Assembly: GCA_965224205.1 (NCBI GenBank)
Contig: CBDCYN010000023.1
Location: forward strand, 186,001-250,000
Reading direction: 5' to 3'
DNA length: 64,000 bases
Origin: CBDCYN01 sp965224205
Lineage (GTDB): Bacteria > Planctomycetota > Phycisphaerae > Phycisphaerales > Phycisphaeraceae
A program made the translations under genes and the position numbers. The notes under the pieces were generated by a model. It did not search any database and was not told the DNA's origin. It saw nothing but the letters and a program-made list of their open reading frames with translations. Position 1 is the first letter of the stretch; every line of letters starts with the position of its first letter. Shown here in pieces: positions 1 through 9,700 of the stretch.

Positions 1-770
1 TCACGGGGGTCAACCCGACCGGCGGGAGGGTCGGGGTTGACCCACAGGGTCACGACGGGTTGGTGGGGACTGAGCACCGCGGCGCGGGGGTCGGTCACGG
101 CGACGTTGAGGGCTTCGAGCACCGCGGTGAGCTGCTGGGGGTCGTCGTTGACCTGCAACGCGACGCGTTGGCTGATCGCTTCAAGGGGTTGGAGGATCCC
201 GTCGGGGTAGACCCGGATCGCGGTGCGCCCCGCATCGACCCAGGGCGATGTGTGGGCGTCGGTGTGGGGGTCAGACTCGGGATCGGTATGGGGATCGTGC
301 CCCTGGTCAGACTGAGCGTCGGGTTGTGGGGGCCGGGGGGTCCGGGGGGACGGGGTGTTGATTTGATAGATCAGCTCGAAGTCGGTCACGTCGCGGACGG
401 GGGGCGGGGTTAGGGTCAAGGTTGTGTGGATCGGTTGGCCTTGCTCGAGTCGGGGCGCCGAGAGGACGTCGAATTGGGGCTCGAAAGCCGCGGCTAGCAG
501 GCGGGCACGCTGGACCAGACGGGCACGAAGGTCGAACGGCCCGTCGTGGTGGCCGTGGATGACGATCGGTAGTTCGATCGCAAGACCGCTGATGACGTGG
601 TAAGGGTCGGGGGTTTGTGGGGGATCGGTCGAGGGCGTCACCGTCACCGCCGCTGCAGCTGCGTGCACGGACACGCCGCTCGCATCGGCCCCAGCTGCTG
701 CCACGGGACCGTGCAGGACCCCCAGCAGGCTGCTGGCAACGACCCATGCCCAAACGAGGCAGTGCTTCAT
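1..770 (-). CDS. secreted hypothetical protein, C-terminus off the left edge
   Basis: An open frame runs from the ATG at 770 to the left edge, so the C-terminus is missing (about 256 codons visible). It is preceded by an AGAGG ribosome-binding site. The N-terminus (MKHCLVWAWVVASSLLGVLH) is a typical signal peptide followed by a small-residue cleavage region, so the product is probably exported. The mature part is Pro/Asp/His-rich, with a charged low-complexity run of QSDQGHDPHTDPESDPHTD type near residues 155-185, like the expansions in the CsgG-like genes at 6.7-11.7 kb. I recognise no domain. Its style suggests it belongs to the same class of envelope proteins. Confidence 0.7.
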   Translation of the reverse strand, partial: MKHCLVWAWVVASSLLGVLHGPVAAAGADASGVSVHAAAAAVTVTPSTDPPQTPDPYHVISGLAIELPIVIHGHHDGPFDLRARLVQRARLLAAAFEPQFDVLSAPRLEQGQPIHTTLTLTPPPVRDVTDFELIYQINTPSPRTPRPPQPDAQSDQGHDPHTDPESDPHTDAHTSPWVDAGRTAIRVYPDGILQPLEAISQRVALQVNDDPQQLTAVLEALNVAVTDPRAAVLSPHQPVVTLWVNPDPPAGRVDPR

Positions 771-948
771 GACCAACCTCTGAGACGCACCGCGCCTGTT
801 TTTAACTATCAAGATCTCCTTGCCACGTCCGTGAGTCATGCCGCGTTTTCACCCGGGATCGGTCGATCTCTTTGGGTTATCGTCGTATTGAAGCGTGCGG
901 ATGAACGGCGGTTACTGCGGTCGGGCCCGCCCGCAGCTGAGGGCGCGG

Positions 949-1222
949 AGCGTTTTCTTGATCCGTGTAGAGCCTGTCTGGATGACGATCGGCCCAAAGA
1001 GCCCGCTTCCTCACGGGCGCGGCTGGCTGTGAAGCTCTACACGAACTACGAAACCGCTCTTGGGATGGGGCGAAGCGGGGTGTTTTTTTTGCGTCGGTGT
1101 CATACAGGCCCAAAGAGCCCGCTTCCTCACGGGCGCGGCTCGCTGTGAAGCTCTACACGAACTACGAAACCGCTCTTGGGGTGGGGCGAGGCGGGGTGTT
1201 TTTTTGCGTCGGTGTCATACAG
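949..1222. repeat. miniature element with shared core, partly duplicated in tandem
   Basis: Positions 949-1059 are an inverted copy of the element at 36374-36483, with ends of the form AGCGTTTTCTTG...GTGTAGAGC. The inner part holds the window-wide core (CGCTTCCTCACGGGCGCGGC). From 991 a unit of 116 bp is repeated almost perfectly at 1107, differing mainly in the length of a T-run, so half of the element has duplicated in tandem. It encodes nothing. Confidence 0.8.
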
Positions 1223-1318
1223 GTGACAATAGAGCGGTTGGCGGGCCCTGATGAAACCCTAACCTTATTTATAGACGCGTCGCGTCTGAAAATATACCGG
1301 TCCCGGATGGGTATCAAC

Positions 1319-1388
1319 ACAGGCACCGGTCTCCTGGGCACCGGTCTCCTGGGGCCGGTCTCTGGGGGGGCCGGTCTCCGGGGGGCCG
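1319..1388. repeat. short degenerate tandem repeat
   Basis: Four degenerate copies of a GGCACCGGTCTCCTGG-like unit lie directly downstream of the 136-aa minus-strand gene. They become G-rich towards 1388. Function unknown. Confidence 0.6.
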
Positions 1389-1392
1389 TGGG

Positions 1393-1803
1393 TTATTGGC
1401 CGGCCATGGCGTAGAGGCTTTGGAGTTGTTGGCGGACGTGGTGCAGGGACATGCCGGTGACCGTGGCGATGCGGCGCATGCTCTGGCCGCGGCAGATGGC
1501 GAGCTCCGCGATGCGGCGGGTCTCGTCGGGCAGGTGGTAGCGGTTGCGGACCACGTAAAGGAAGATGGGCGAGTCGAGGCGGCGGATCAGCTTGACCATC
1601 CGTCGCTGGAGCTTGCGCGGGGAGGTGCGCGTTAGCCTCGCTAAGGCGGTGATGGACATGCCGCGGGCGTAGACCTGCTCGATCACCAAGCGGTCGGATT
1701 CGTGAAGGTGCTCTGCCCGCTGCAAGATCCGCTCGGTGTGGTTGCGGCGGTGGTTGCGGAATTGCACAGACGCTGTCGTGGCGGTCGAAATGGCTTGAGA
1801 CAT
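1393..1803 (-). CDS. small helix-turn-helix protein (sigma-region-4-like)
   Basis: 136 aa, basic, no signal peptide or membrane segment. Two helix-turn-helix-like stretches are visible: GMSITALARLTRTSPRKLQR at about residues 48-68 and GQSMRRIATVTGMSLHHVRQ at about 107-126. This resembles the DNA-binding part of sigma-70-type or sigma-like factors, with no region-2 domain in front. It probably binds DNA as a regulator. It is transcribed in the same direction as the gene ending at 2070, with about 270 bp between them, so co-transcription is possible but unproven. The exact family is unknown to me. Confidence 0.7.
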   Translation of the reverse strand: MSQAISTATTASVQFRNHRRNHTERILQRAEHLHESDRLVIEQVYARGMSITALARLTRTSPRKLQRRMVKLIRRLDSPIFLYVVRNRYHLPDETRRIAELAICRGQSMRRIATVTGMSLHHVRQQLQSLYAMAGQ

Positions 1804-2069
1804 GGCAGAAATGAGTATATAGAGACAATGGGTTATGTGAACAGTATATCGTAACGTAGTCGAGGCTTAGGGTCCAGGGTTCTGGAGAAAATGTCGAACG
1901 ATTCTTGAAAGATGGCTGATCGTGGCCTGTGGTTGGGGGCCGGGGGTTGGGGGCCGGCTAAGGCGGTGGCAGCAGGCTTTGCGCGGCGACAGGCTGGGGG
2001 GAGGGAACGTTGGGTTTTTTGGAGAAAGGAGCATGTGCGTGCCTCGGGTCGGGGGCCAGTTGTTTTCCT

Positions 2070-3077
2070 CTAACGTTTTTTTAGTGATCGTGACCACTTG
2101 GCGAAGACCGCTGCGGGCTTGACGATCGGGCCGTGGGGGTAGCGGCTGGCGCGGAGCTGACGGGCTTTGTCGATGAGCATGGCAGCGGTGGCGGCGCGGT
2201 GTTGACGGGGTCCGACCAGGCCGCGGGCGACTTGGTCGACGAGCTTGTTGTAGAACCGGATCGACTTTTGATCCTCGAGCAGGGTCGCTAGCTGCCAGGC
2301 CAAGCCGCGCCGCGACGGGGCGGTGGAAAGGTCCTCACCGGGGGGTTCGGGGCTTAGGGCTGACGGGGGTGATGGGGCTGATAGAGCTAACGGGTTATCG
2401 GGGCTATGGACGGTGGGCGGGGTGCGATCGATCGGCTGGTACATGGTGGGGAGCGTTGGGGCTGGGTTAGCGTTGGGCGGTGACGAAACGCGGGCGTTGG
2501 GCAGCTCGACGAACAGGCGGTCGGGGTCGCGGTGGTGCGGCGCTGGCGGTGACGCGGCAAGCAAAGCGTGCTTGAGGCGATCGGGGGGCGGTGCGGCGCG
2601 GTGATGAGCGGTGGGTTTCGTGGGGTGGGGCCGGGTTTTTAGAGCGGGGGTGGTTGCGGGGGCAGTGTGTTTGGGTGGTGCTTGGTTTTTGGATGGTGTT
2701 GGGGAAACCGCTCCCTGACGGTCGCGGCTCGCTGCGGGTGGCGACGGGTGGAGCGGAACCGATGGGGTAACACCGGAGATTGATCCGGGGACGGTTGCGG
2801 GGGGACTTCCGGAGGGGGTTCCGGGGGCGCGGCGGCGGAGCATGGTCAGCCAGCGTTGGGCGACCTGTTGGCTGTCGGGAGACAAGTCACCCAAGTCACC
2901 GGGGGCGGGGGTCGACGCGGGCGCAGCTGACGGGCTGGGTGCTTGACCGTTGGGACCGCTAAGGGTCACGGCGGTGTCCCCGTTGGCGTTGGGCGTCGTG
3001 GCCGCAGCTACGGGGCTGGTGTTTGATTCACATGCGGACACGGCAGCCTTGGCCGCGTCGGTCTGTTTCGAACCCAT
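2070..3077 (-). CDS. Pro/Ser/Thr-rich protein with basic C-terminal domain
   Basis: 335 aa. Residues 1 to about 255 are low-complexity Pro/Ala/Ser/Thr. Only the last 80 residues look folded: LEDQKSIRFYNKLVDQVA, then a basic helix and PIVKPAAVFAKWSRSLKK. The layout (FY-KL pair, then a GPIVKPAAVF turn) recalls short C-terminal modules of phage or plasmid replication and DNA-binding proteins, but this is only a resemblance. A copy of the window-wide core repeat is translated in frame (SRDRQGAVS, near 2704-2734). The gene diverges from the TPR gene at 3708 across a control region. A GAGGG sits nine bases before the ATG. Confidence 0.65.
   Translation of the reverse strand: MGSKQTDAAKAAVSACESNTSPVAAATTPNANGDTAVTLSGPNGQAPSPSAAPASTPAPGDLGDLSPDSQQVAQRWLTMLRRRAPGTPSGSPPATVPGSISGVTPSVPLHPSPPAASRDRQGAVSPTPSKNQAPPKHTAPATTPALKTRPHPTKPTAHHRAAPPPDRLKHALLAASPPAPHHRDPDRLFVELPNARVSSPPNANPAPTLPTMYQPIDRTPPTVHSPDNPLALSAPSPPSALSPEPPGEDLSTAPSRRGLAWQLATLLEDQKSIRFYNKLVDQVARGLVGPRQHRAATAAMLIDKARQLRASRYPHGPIVKPAAVFAKWSRSLKKR
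2704..2734. repeat. shared core repeat inside a coding region
   Basis: AAACCGCTCCCTGACGGTCG followed by CGGCTCGC matches the core found in miniature elements across the window. Here it lies within the Pro-rich part of the 335-aa gene without breaking the frame. Confidence 0.75.
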
Positions 3078-3330
3078 GACGGGTGACCCTCAGTGAGCCT
3101 GGACCCCCACAGAAGATCACGATCGTTTCAGCCGTATCTTCCCCCCGGAAATCCCCGAAAACCCCCGAAAATCCCCGGAAGTTTCCCGATCAAACCCCGG
3201 ATCAAACCTCGAACTCCCCCGGAAGCCCGGAACCCCGGAAGCCCGGAAGCCCATGCATCTGGGCATGGGCCGCTGGCGATGGGTCCTTGGGTGGTCGGAC
3301 CCGACATGCGTCGGCCGTGGCAGCGGCGCC

Positions 3331-3388
3331 AACGTTATTAACGTTTTTAATTTAAAAAACGTTGAAGACGTTGAACGTTGTCAACGTT
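3331..3388. repeat. AACGTT repeat cluster with AT-rich run
   Basis: Five exact AACGTT palindromes start at 3331, 3340, 3358, 3374 and 3383, with a GACGTT at 3368. They surround the AT-rich run TTTTTAATTTAAAAAA. Spacings of 9, 18, 16 and 9 are close to multiples of one helical turn. The cluster lies in the divergent intergenic region between the 335-aa and TPR genes. Iterons or operator sites are plausible; neither is proven. Confidence 0.6.
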
Positions 3389-3410
3389 GGCCTCTACCCT
3401 CGGCTCGTTG

Positions 3411-3540
3411 GTCACGTTTGTGCGCGAAGGCGGGGTGAAAACGGGTCGGCCAAACGGGCTAACTCCTTGAGTCACCAGCGGCAAAAATTTTTTTAAGTTC
3501 TCCGCGGATTTCCAGGGTCGCCCGGTCATTTTGTGCGCGC
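3411..3540 (+). promoter_or_regulatory. three-box cis-element, copy 1
   Basis: Box 1 GTTTGTGCGC starts at 3416, box 2 CAAAAATTTTTTTAAG at 3482, box 3 TTTTGTGCGCGC at 3529. The same boxes with nearly the same spacing (66/47 here, 67/48 there) occur on the opposite strand at 26594-26720, while the DNA between the boxes differs. It lies upstream of the TPR gene at 3708. A shared regulator or replication-protein site is the simplest reading. Confidence 0.6.
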
Positions 3541-3707
3541 GTCGCCAGGTTATCGGCCGTTGTTGTCGGACACACCCGCAGCCCGCGTGACGATCCCCTA
3601 GCTGCGCCGTCCCGACCATGCAGCGGATCGCAAAACTTGACAAGCGCTGCCGACCGCTCAAAGGTTACATATCAGGTCAAACGGTGACCCGTCAGGGCAG
3701 ACAGGGC

Positions 3708-5189
3708 ATGAAGCAGGCGTGGCAGGAGCTGTGGCAGTGGCTGTACGATGAACATCATCGCGAGGCGGTGATGGTCATCCTGGCTGTTATCGGCGCGTTG
3801 GGTGGCGGCGTGGGGTGGTTATACCGCAATCGGCGTAAGCCTGATCCGCCCCCGCCTCCTTCGGCTGCCCCGACACCTCCGACTCCACCGGCTCCCCTGA
3901 CCGACCAGACTCTCCAGATGATCCTCTCGCAACACGCTGACCGCGTCGCTGAGCTCAAAGCCCAGCTTGATGAGAAGGACCGCACCATCGAAACCCTGCG
4001 ATCGGCGGTCAAGCGCGTCGCCGTCCAAGCCCAACGCGGTGATCGCGTCTCTCAAGCGGCGATCGAACAAGCCAACCAGACCGGCGATCCTAAGAAGATC
4101 CAAGAAGTCTTGGAGGTTTTGATCACCGAAGGCGAGAAAGTGTCCTTCGGTATCATGGGGCGGACCTCCGAAAGCGTTCGTGAGTCTGCTAAGGCTGAGT
4201 ATGTCGAGCTGTGCCGCGAGATCGCTGCGGTCGCGTATCTACGCGGTGATATCCCCACCGCTGAGAAATGGTTAAATCATATCATTAGGAATGACTCCAA
4301 CGACCGCGACGCTATCAACCGGATGGGTCACATACACCTCCTCCGCGGGAACCTCGACGAGGCGATCGAAGCGTACGAACGCGTCGAGGCCTTGTCGCAA
4401 GAGGGCACTCAAGCAAAGGCCGCCGCCTACGGCAACCTGGGGGTGATCTACCAAACGCGTGGCGACCTGGATCGAGCCGAGGAGTACCACCTCAAATCTT
4501 TGGAGATCGACAAGCAGCTGGGCCGGCTCGAGGGGCAAGCCGGTGACTACGGCAACCTGGGGTTGATCTACCGTACGCGCGGGGACCTGGATCGGGCCGA
4601 GGAGTACCACCTCAAGTCATTGAAGATCGAAAAGCAGCTGGGCCGGCTCGAGGGCCAGGCCAATCAATACGGCAACCTGGGGGTGATCTACCAAACGCGT
4701 GGGGACCTGGATCGGGCCGAGGAGTACCACCTCAAGTCATTGAAGATCGATAAGCAGCTGGGCCGGCTCGAGGGCCAGGCCAATCAATACGCCAACCTGG
4801 GGGTGATCTACCTAATGCGTGGAGACCTGGATCGGGCAGAAGAATACCACCTCAACGCGTTAGAGATCAACCAGCAGCTGGGCCGGCTCGAGGGCCAGGC
4901 CAATCAATACGCCAACCTGGGGTTGGTCTACCATATGCGTGGGGACCTGGATCGGGCAGACGAATTCCTCCTCAAGTCGTTGGAGATCAATAAGCAGCTG
5001 GGCCGGCTCGAGGGCCAGGCCAATCAATACGCCAACCTGGGTACCGTCTTCAAACAAAGAGGCGACTTCGATCAAGCCCGCGCGTATTGGACCCAAGCCC
5101 GTGATTTATTCGAGAAGATCGGGATGGAGCACATGGTTGAGAAAACTCAGAGCTTGCTCGACGCTCTACCCACCGAGCCGTCGCGGTGA
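3708..5189 (+). CDS. membrane-anchored TPR protein with near-identical repeats
   Basis: 493 aa from the ATG at 3708; an upstream ATG at 3618 is possible but adds a tail unlike a protein N-terminus. One membrane segment (about residues 20-38, VMVILAVIGALGGGVGWLY) is followed by a Pro-rich linker, a coiled-coil-like stretch (RVAELKAQLDEKDRTIETLR) and TPRs to the C-terminus. Five 120-bp units at 4431-5030 encode 40-residue kinesin-light-chain-like TPRs (YGNLGVIYQTRGDLDRAEEY). The TPR part is similar to that of the broken STAND ATPase at 16-20.6 kb (YGNLGLIYATRGDLGRAE). It is probably a scaffold facing the cytoplasm; partner unknown. Confidence 0.8.
   Translation: MKQAWQELWQWLYDEHHREAVMVILAVIGALGGGVGWLYRNRRKPDPPPPPSAAPTPPTPPAPLTDQTLQMILSQHADRVAELKAQLDEKDRTIETLRSAVKRVAVQAQRGDRVSQAAIEQANQTGDPKKIQEVLEVLITEGEKVSFGIMGRTSESVRESAKAEYVELCREIAAVAYLRGDIPTAEKWLNHIIRNDSNDRDAINRMGHIHLLRGNLDEAIEAYERVEALSQEGTQAKAAAYGNLGVIYQTRGDLDRAEEYHLKSLEIDKQLGRLEGQAGDYGNLGLIYRTRGDLDRAEEYHLKSLKIEKQLGRLEGQANQYGNLGVIYQTRGDLDRAEEYHLKSLKIDKQLGRLEGQANQYANLGVIYLMRGDLDRAEEYHLNALEINQQLGRLEGQANQYANLGLVYHMRGDLDRADEFLLKSLEINKQLGRLEGQANQYANLGTVFKQRGDFDQARAYWTQARDLFEKIGMEHMVEKTQSLLDALPTEPSR
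4431..5060 (+). repeat. 120-bp tandem repeats encoding TPRs
   Basis: Five units of 120 bp begin at 4431, 4551, 4671, 4791 and 4911, with a partial sixth at 5031. Adjacent units are almost identical in DNA (GGCCGGCTCGAGGGCCAGGC recurs), which indicates recent duplication or gene conversion. Copy number could vary between strains. Confidence 0.85.
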
Positions 5190-5501
5190 GGGGTGGGGGT
5201 CGGTTGGGGTGGCGTAGCGGCGCTGCGGGCCGGTGTTCCGTTGACGATGCGAATCGACCGATCCCGGATCGATCACCCCCGATCATCACGACCCGTCGAA
5301 CCGTGCAGCGGCGTGGGCGCGACGCGATCTGAGAACTATTTCGGACCCCGAGGTTAGCCGATGGGAGGAGGATGAGCCCTCGGACACGGGCTAAAAGGAA
5401 ACGCCCCCGGCGGCGGGCCCGCGGGTAAGGCCATCGCTTGGAGCCATCGTTCGTGCACACACCGACTCACCCTAACCCCGTGCCCCCCGATCGGACCCGT
5501 C
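5190..5501. other. intergenic region, nothing recognised
   Basis: Contains several GATC-containing short repeats (5260-5290) and G+C-rich sequence. I see no gene, hairpin terminator or repeat-family member. Confidence 0.5.
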
Positions 5502-6716
5502 ATGCGTTGCAGCCCAAGTCGAGGCACCAACCCCCCGCCCAGCCCCCACGCCCCGCGGTCTAGACCGTTCGCCGCCGCTGCCCTGCTGGTCGCCATGTTC
5601 GGGTTGGTCACCGCCCACCAACCCCCCACCACCTACGCCCAAGCACCCGACCAGATACCCGACCATGCACCGGCCCAGGCACCCAACCACGACAAGCCGA
5701 CCACGGTCGCCGTCCTCGGGGTCGACCTCCACGGGGTCGACCTCCACGGGGTCGACCTCCACGGGGTATCGGGTTTCCCAGCCGGCACCGATCAGCTGCT
5801 AGCGGATCTGCTGTCGATCGAGCTGTCGAGGTTCGACACGGTCCACGTCGTCGACCGCGACCAGCTCGATGACGTGTTCGACGAGCACGCCCGCCGCCTA
5901 TCGGGGCGCCTCGACCGCCCACGCCGCCCAGGCCCCGCCCACCGCCACGCGCTGACCGGCGCAGCGTTCCTCGTCCACGGCAGGGCGTGGTCGTACCAAG
6001 ATCAGCTAACCGTCTCGATCCGCGTCACCGAGACCGCCACCGGCCTAGCCCGGGTGGTCATCCACGAAGGGTCGGTCCACGACCGGCTGGCACAGATCGC
6101 CCCTCAACTGGCGTTGCAGATCCGCGACGCCCTGCACGAGCAGATCCAACACCCCCCCGCCCCCGCCACCACCGCCGCCCCGGCCCAACCCCCATCAGGT
6201 CTGCCTGCCGATCGCCACCCGCCGCGTCGCATCGACGCCCAAACCCCGCTGCCGCGGGTGTGCATCCTCATCGACGTCACCAACCCCGCCGACCCGTTGC
6301 ACCTGCTCGAGGTCGGCCGCGCGTTGAGCTCGATGTTGTCGATGCGCGGGTTCGGGGTCGAGGTCGACGTATTGGTCGACGACGACCCCGCCAGCGGCGA
6401 CCCGCTGCCCCCCCCACCGCCCGCTGACCCAGCCGACCCCATCCGCCGCCCAGACGACCTCCCACGCTTCGACATGATCGTCATCGCCCGCGCATCAGCC
6501 CAGACCGGGTTACGCACCGCCGCCCTGATCACCGCCCAGGCCCGCGTGACCCTAACCCTCTACGACGCCCCCACCAGCCAACCCCTCGCCACCCTAGAAG
6601 CCACCCGCCCCGGCCTGGCCGCGGCAGCCCCAGCCGCCACCCGCCAGGCGCTGCGCCGCGCGGCGCGGGCTGTGCTTGAACCCCTGCTGGCCGAACTGCT
6701 GGAGGCCAAACCGTGA
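5502..6716 (+). CDS. CsgG/LpoB-like envelope protein, first of three
   Basis: 404 aa with an N-terminal hydrophobic signal (RPFAAAALLVAMFGLVTA). Then comes the start of a CsgG/FlgO-like fold: TVAVLGVDLHG, an ADLLSIELSRFDTVHVVDRD stretch typical of the 'low-copy assembly' domain, and an Ala-rich C-terminus. A triple in-frame repeat (GGGGTCGACCTCCAC, 5718-5766) adds HGVDL copies in the first beta-strand region. The domain binds the envelope or acts as an accessory to outer-membrane assembly in characterised families; the target here is unknown. The stop overlaps the GTG of the next gene (GTGA), so the two are translationally coupled. The family assignment is moderate. Confidence 0.65.
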   Translation: MRCSPSRGTNPPPSPHAPRSRPFAAAALLVAMFGLVTAHQPPTTYAQAPDQIPDHAPAQAPNHDKPTTVAVLGVDLHGVDLHGVDLHGVSGFPAGTDQLLADLLSIELSRFDTVHVVDRDQLDDVFDEHARRLSGRLDRPRRPGPAHRHALTGAAFLVHGRAWSYQDQLTVSIRVTETATGLARVVIHEGSVHDRLAQIAPQLALQIRDALHEQIQHPPAPATTAAPAQPPSGLPADRHPPRRIDAQTPLPRVCILIDVTNPADPLHLLEVGRALSSMLSMRGFGVEVDVLVDDDPASGDPLPPPPPADPADPIRRPDDLPRFDMIVIARASAQTGLRTAALITAQARVTLTLYDAPTSQPLATLEATRPGLAAAAPAATRQALRRAARAVLEPLLAELLEAKP

Positions 6717-9700
6717 CGCGAACGACGCGAAGAACGCGAGGGACACAAACAAGCCGCGGGTCGGTCATGGCAGTGATCCACGCCATCCAAGCCATCCACG
6801 TCCGCACCGGGGTGATCCCTTTCCTGTGCGTCGTGGCCGTGGCCGGCGTGGCGTGGGCCGGTGACGCGCCGCCGCGGCCCAAGATCGCGGTCGTGAATTT
6901 CTCACCGCCAAGCGATCCACCCGCCAACCCCACACCCACGACGCTGACGGTGATGTCCCCGGAAGGCGGGTCGTCGCACCAGCGTTGGCTTAGCAAGGCG
7001 ATCGCGGACCTGCTGATCCAGAGCCTGTCACGGGTGGGGTCGCTAGCGATCCTTGAGCGTGAAAAGATGCAGACCTTCGTCGACGAGATGCAGCTGGGCC
7101 AGTCGGCCTTGTTTGGCCAAGAACACGCGGTGCGCCTGGGCCGGGTGGCGCGGGTCGAGCAGGTGATCTTCGGCCGGTACGACCTGAACGGCGATCAGAT
7201 CACGCTGCGGGTGCACCTGATGGACCTATCGACTCAGAAGATCGTGCGCACCCAAACCGCCACCGCCCCGCTTACCGACCTGCGACGCCTGGTGGGCGGG
7301 TTGGTGGTCGACCTGCTTTCGCAGCAGGCGGTAAACCTGACCGATCAGCAGAAGCACGACGTGCGGTTCGAGCGGTCGGGTTCGATCGCCGCCACCGAGC
7401 ACTTCTACCGCGCGATCGACCGCTACGACCGCGGCGACTACCCCGGGGCGCTAAGCGGGTTCGCGATGGCCCACAGCCGCGACCGCGGCTACCTCGAAGC
7501 GGCGCTGTGGCTGGGGCGGATGTTCGAGCACCTGGGCCACGACCGCCACGCCGCCCAAGCGTACCGCCAGCTCGCCGACCGCGCCCCGCAGAGCGTCGAG
7601 GGCCTCGACGCACGGTACTTCGCCGCCCAGTTGTATCAGACCCGTCTAGCCGACCCCGCCCAAGCGATCGAGGCGTACACCCGGATCATCGCCCTGGCCC
7701 CGCACACCCCCCACGCCTTAGCGGCGCTCGACCGGCTGGGCGACCTGCACGCGACAGCCGGCCGCCACGCCCAAGCGTACCAGGCGTACCGACAGATCGA
7801 CGCGTTTCAACAGCGGACCGCCCACCGCCCTGACGCGTTGACCCGCGGTCGCCCGTCACGGTTCGTCACGCGGCGCCACGCGTCGAGGCTAAGCCGCGAA
7901 GCGATCGTGAAGATGATCGACTTGTACGTCGCGATGCTCCATGATCACGATCACCATCAAGACCAAAATCAAGATCAAAATCAAGACGACCCCATGGCAG
8001 GGAAGCTCCCGCCCCCGCCGCGGGGGTTGATCGTCCTAGACCCGGATCACCCCACGGTCGGGGCGAATCGCCTCGACGAGCAGCCGGCGGTGTTCGCCTC
8101 CACCCACGAAGCGGTCGGGTGGCGGCAGCGGCTCTACGCGGTGGTGGTGCCCAAGGGGTACATCGCCACCGGGGTCGACCTGAGCGTCTCGGGCCAGCTG
8201 CTGGAGATGCGCCCGTACTACGCGTACGCGATGCGGGTGCTGGCGTGGCCGCTGCCGAGGGATCCAGACCGCCACTGGCTGGGGGCGATCTTCGGGCAGA
8301 CGCCGCGGCCCAGCACCCTCCACAAGTCGGTCTCGTTCCACGGCGACCACCAGCGGGTCTTGTCGATCCAGCTGCGGGAATCCAGCGCCCGGATCGACGA
8401 TTGGCAGATCACGGTGCGCCTGCGGCCGGTCTCAGTGGTGACGCCCAACCCCGGCGCGTCGATCGCCGCTGCGCCAGCCGCGCAGCCGGCAACGGGGTTC
8501 TGGGAAGGTCAACCCGCCGGGCAGGTGGCCCTGCCGGTTTCGCACGATACCGGGTCTGCCCGCCGCAGCGCCGAGGCGTACTACCGGCCCAAGAAAGAGA
8601 TCGACGTGGTGCACCGCCCCGGATACGGGTACCTGGCGGTGGCGACGGTGGGCGGGCTCGACGGCCAGCGGACCGATCTGTACGCCACGGCCAGCGCCGA
8701 CGGGCGGTCGTGGTCAGCGATGACCCGGCTGCCGGTCAGCGGTGCTAGCGACGACTTGAACCCAAGGCTGATCCGCTGCGAACGCGGCGAGGTGTGGCTG
8801 GCGTGGGTGTCGACCCGCCGCGGCGAGGGCTGGGACCTGTGGCTAGCGCGGTGGCGCGGCCAAAACGCGTGGGACCCGCCGCGGCGCGTCCCGTTCGAGA
8901 AATTCTTCGGCGATGAGGGGAACGAAGGTCATCAGGGCGATGACGGGGGTGACGGCCACGAACCGAACACCCCCCAGGGCGACCGGTCGCGGGGTTTGGC
9001 TAGCCCGCTGGAATACGACGTGTTTCAGGACCGCCAAGGCCGGTGGATCGCGGTGGGTTACGCGGCGGCGACCCGGCGGATCGTTTTTCTCACGTCGCGC
9101 GACCTCGACGGCTGGCGGTTGCTAGCAGGGGTGGGGGTGGCGTCGCCGGCGTTTGGGTTGTCGCTGACGCAGGACAGCGCCGGGGCGTATCGGCTGGGGT
9201 ACCTCGGCGGGCACGGGAAGATCCACCTGTGGCGGTCGAACGACGCGCGGCAATGGACGACCCAGCAGTTCTCGGTGCGGTTCTGGAACCAGTCGTTTTT
9301 CCCGACGCCCGGGACGCACCGGATGCGGCTATTGCCCTTGGATAACAGCCAGCTGCTGATGCTCGTTTCGGACAACCTTTACGGGCTTCAGTACGCCAAG
9401 TTCCACCCCGATACCCAGGCGCCGCGGTTGGACCTGGTCAGCCGCGCCGGGCTCGAAGCTTACGGGGTGACCCAAGCCCCGCTCAGAGGACCGGCGGGGA
9501 ATGATGCATCGGATACGGATGATCCGTCGGATACGGATACGGATGCGGATACGGAAAACGTCATGCGTGATACCCCATCTCGAAGAACCCGCTCCCTGAC
9601 GGTCGCGGCTCGTGACGACCCGCGCGATCGGGAATACCTGGTGGCGTTGAAGCACGGCGATCGGGTCGGGTTCCGTCGGTATCGGCGGTTCAACGTCAAC

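Larger units (their letters stand above)
771..1392. other. intergenic region with repeats only
   Basis: No supported gene. The stretch holds the upstream region of the left-edge gene, a miniature element with a tandem duplication (949-1222) and a short degenerate repeat at 1319-1388. ORFs here are translations of the repeats. Confidence 0.6.

Noticed and set aside
6104..6532. Minus-strand ORFs inside the first CsgG-like gene
   Set aside because: High-GC shadows without start signals.
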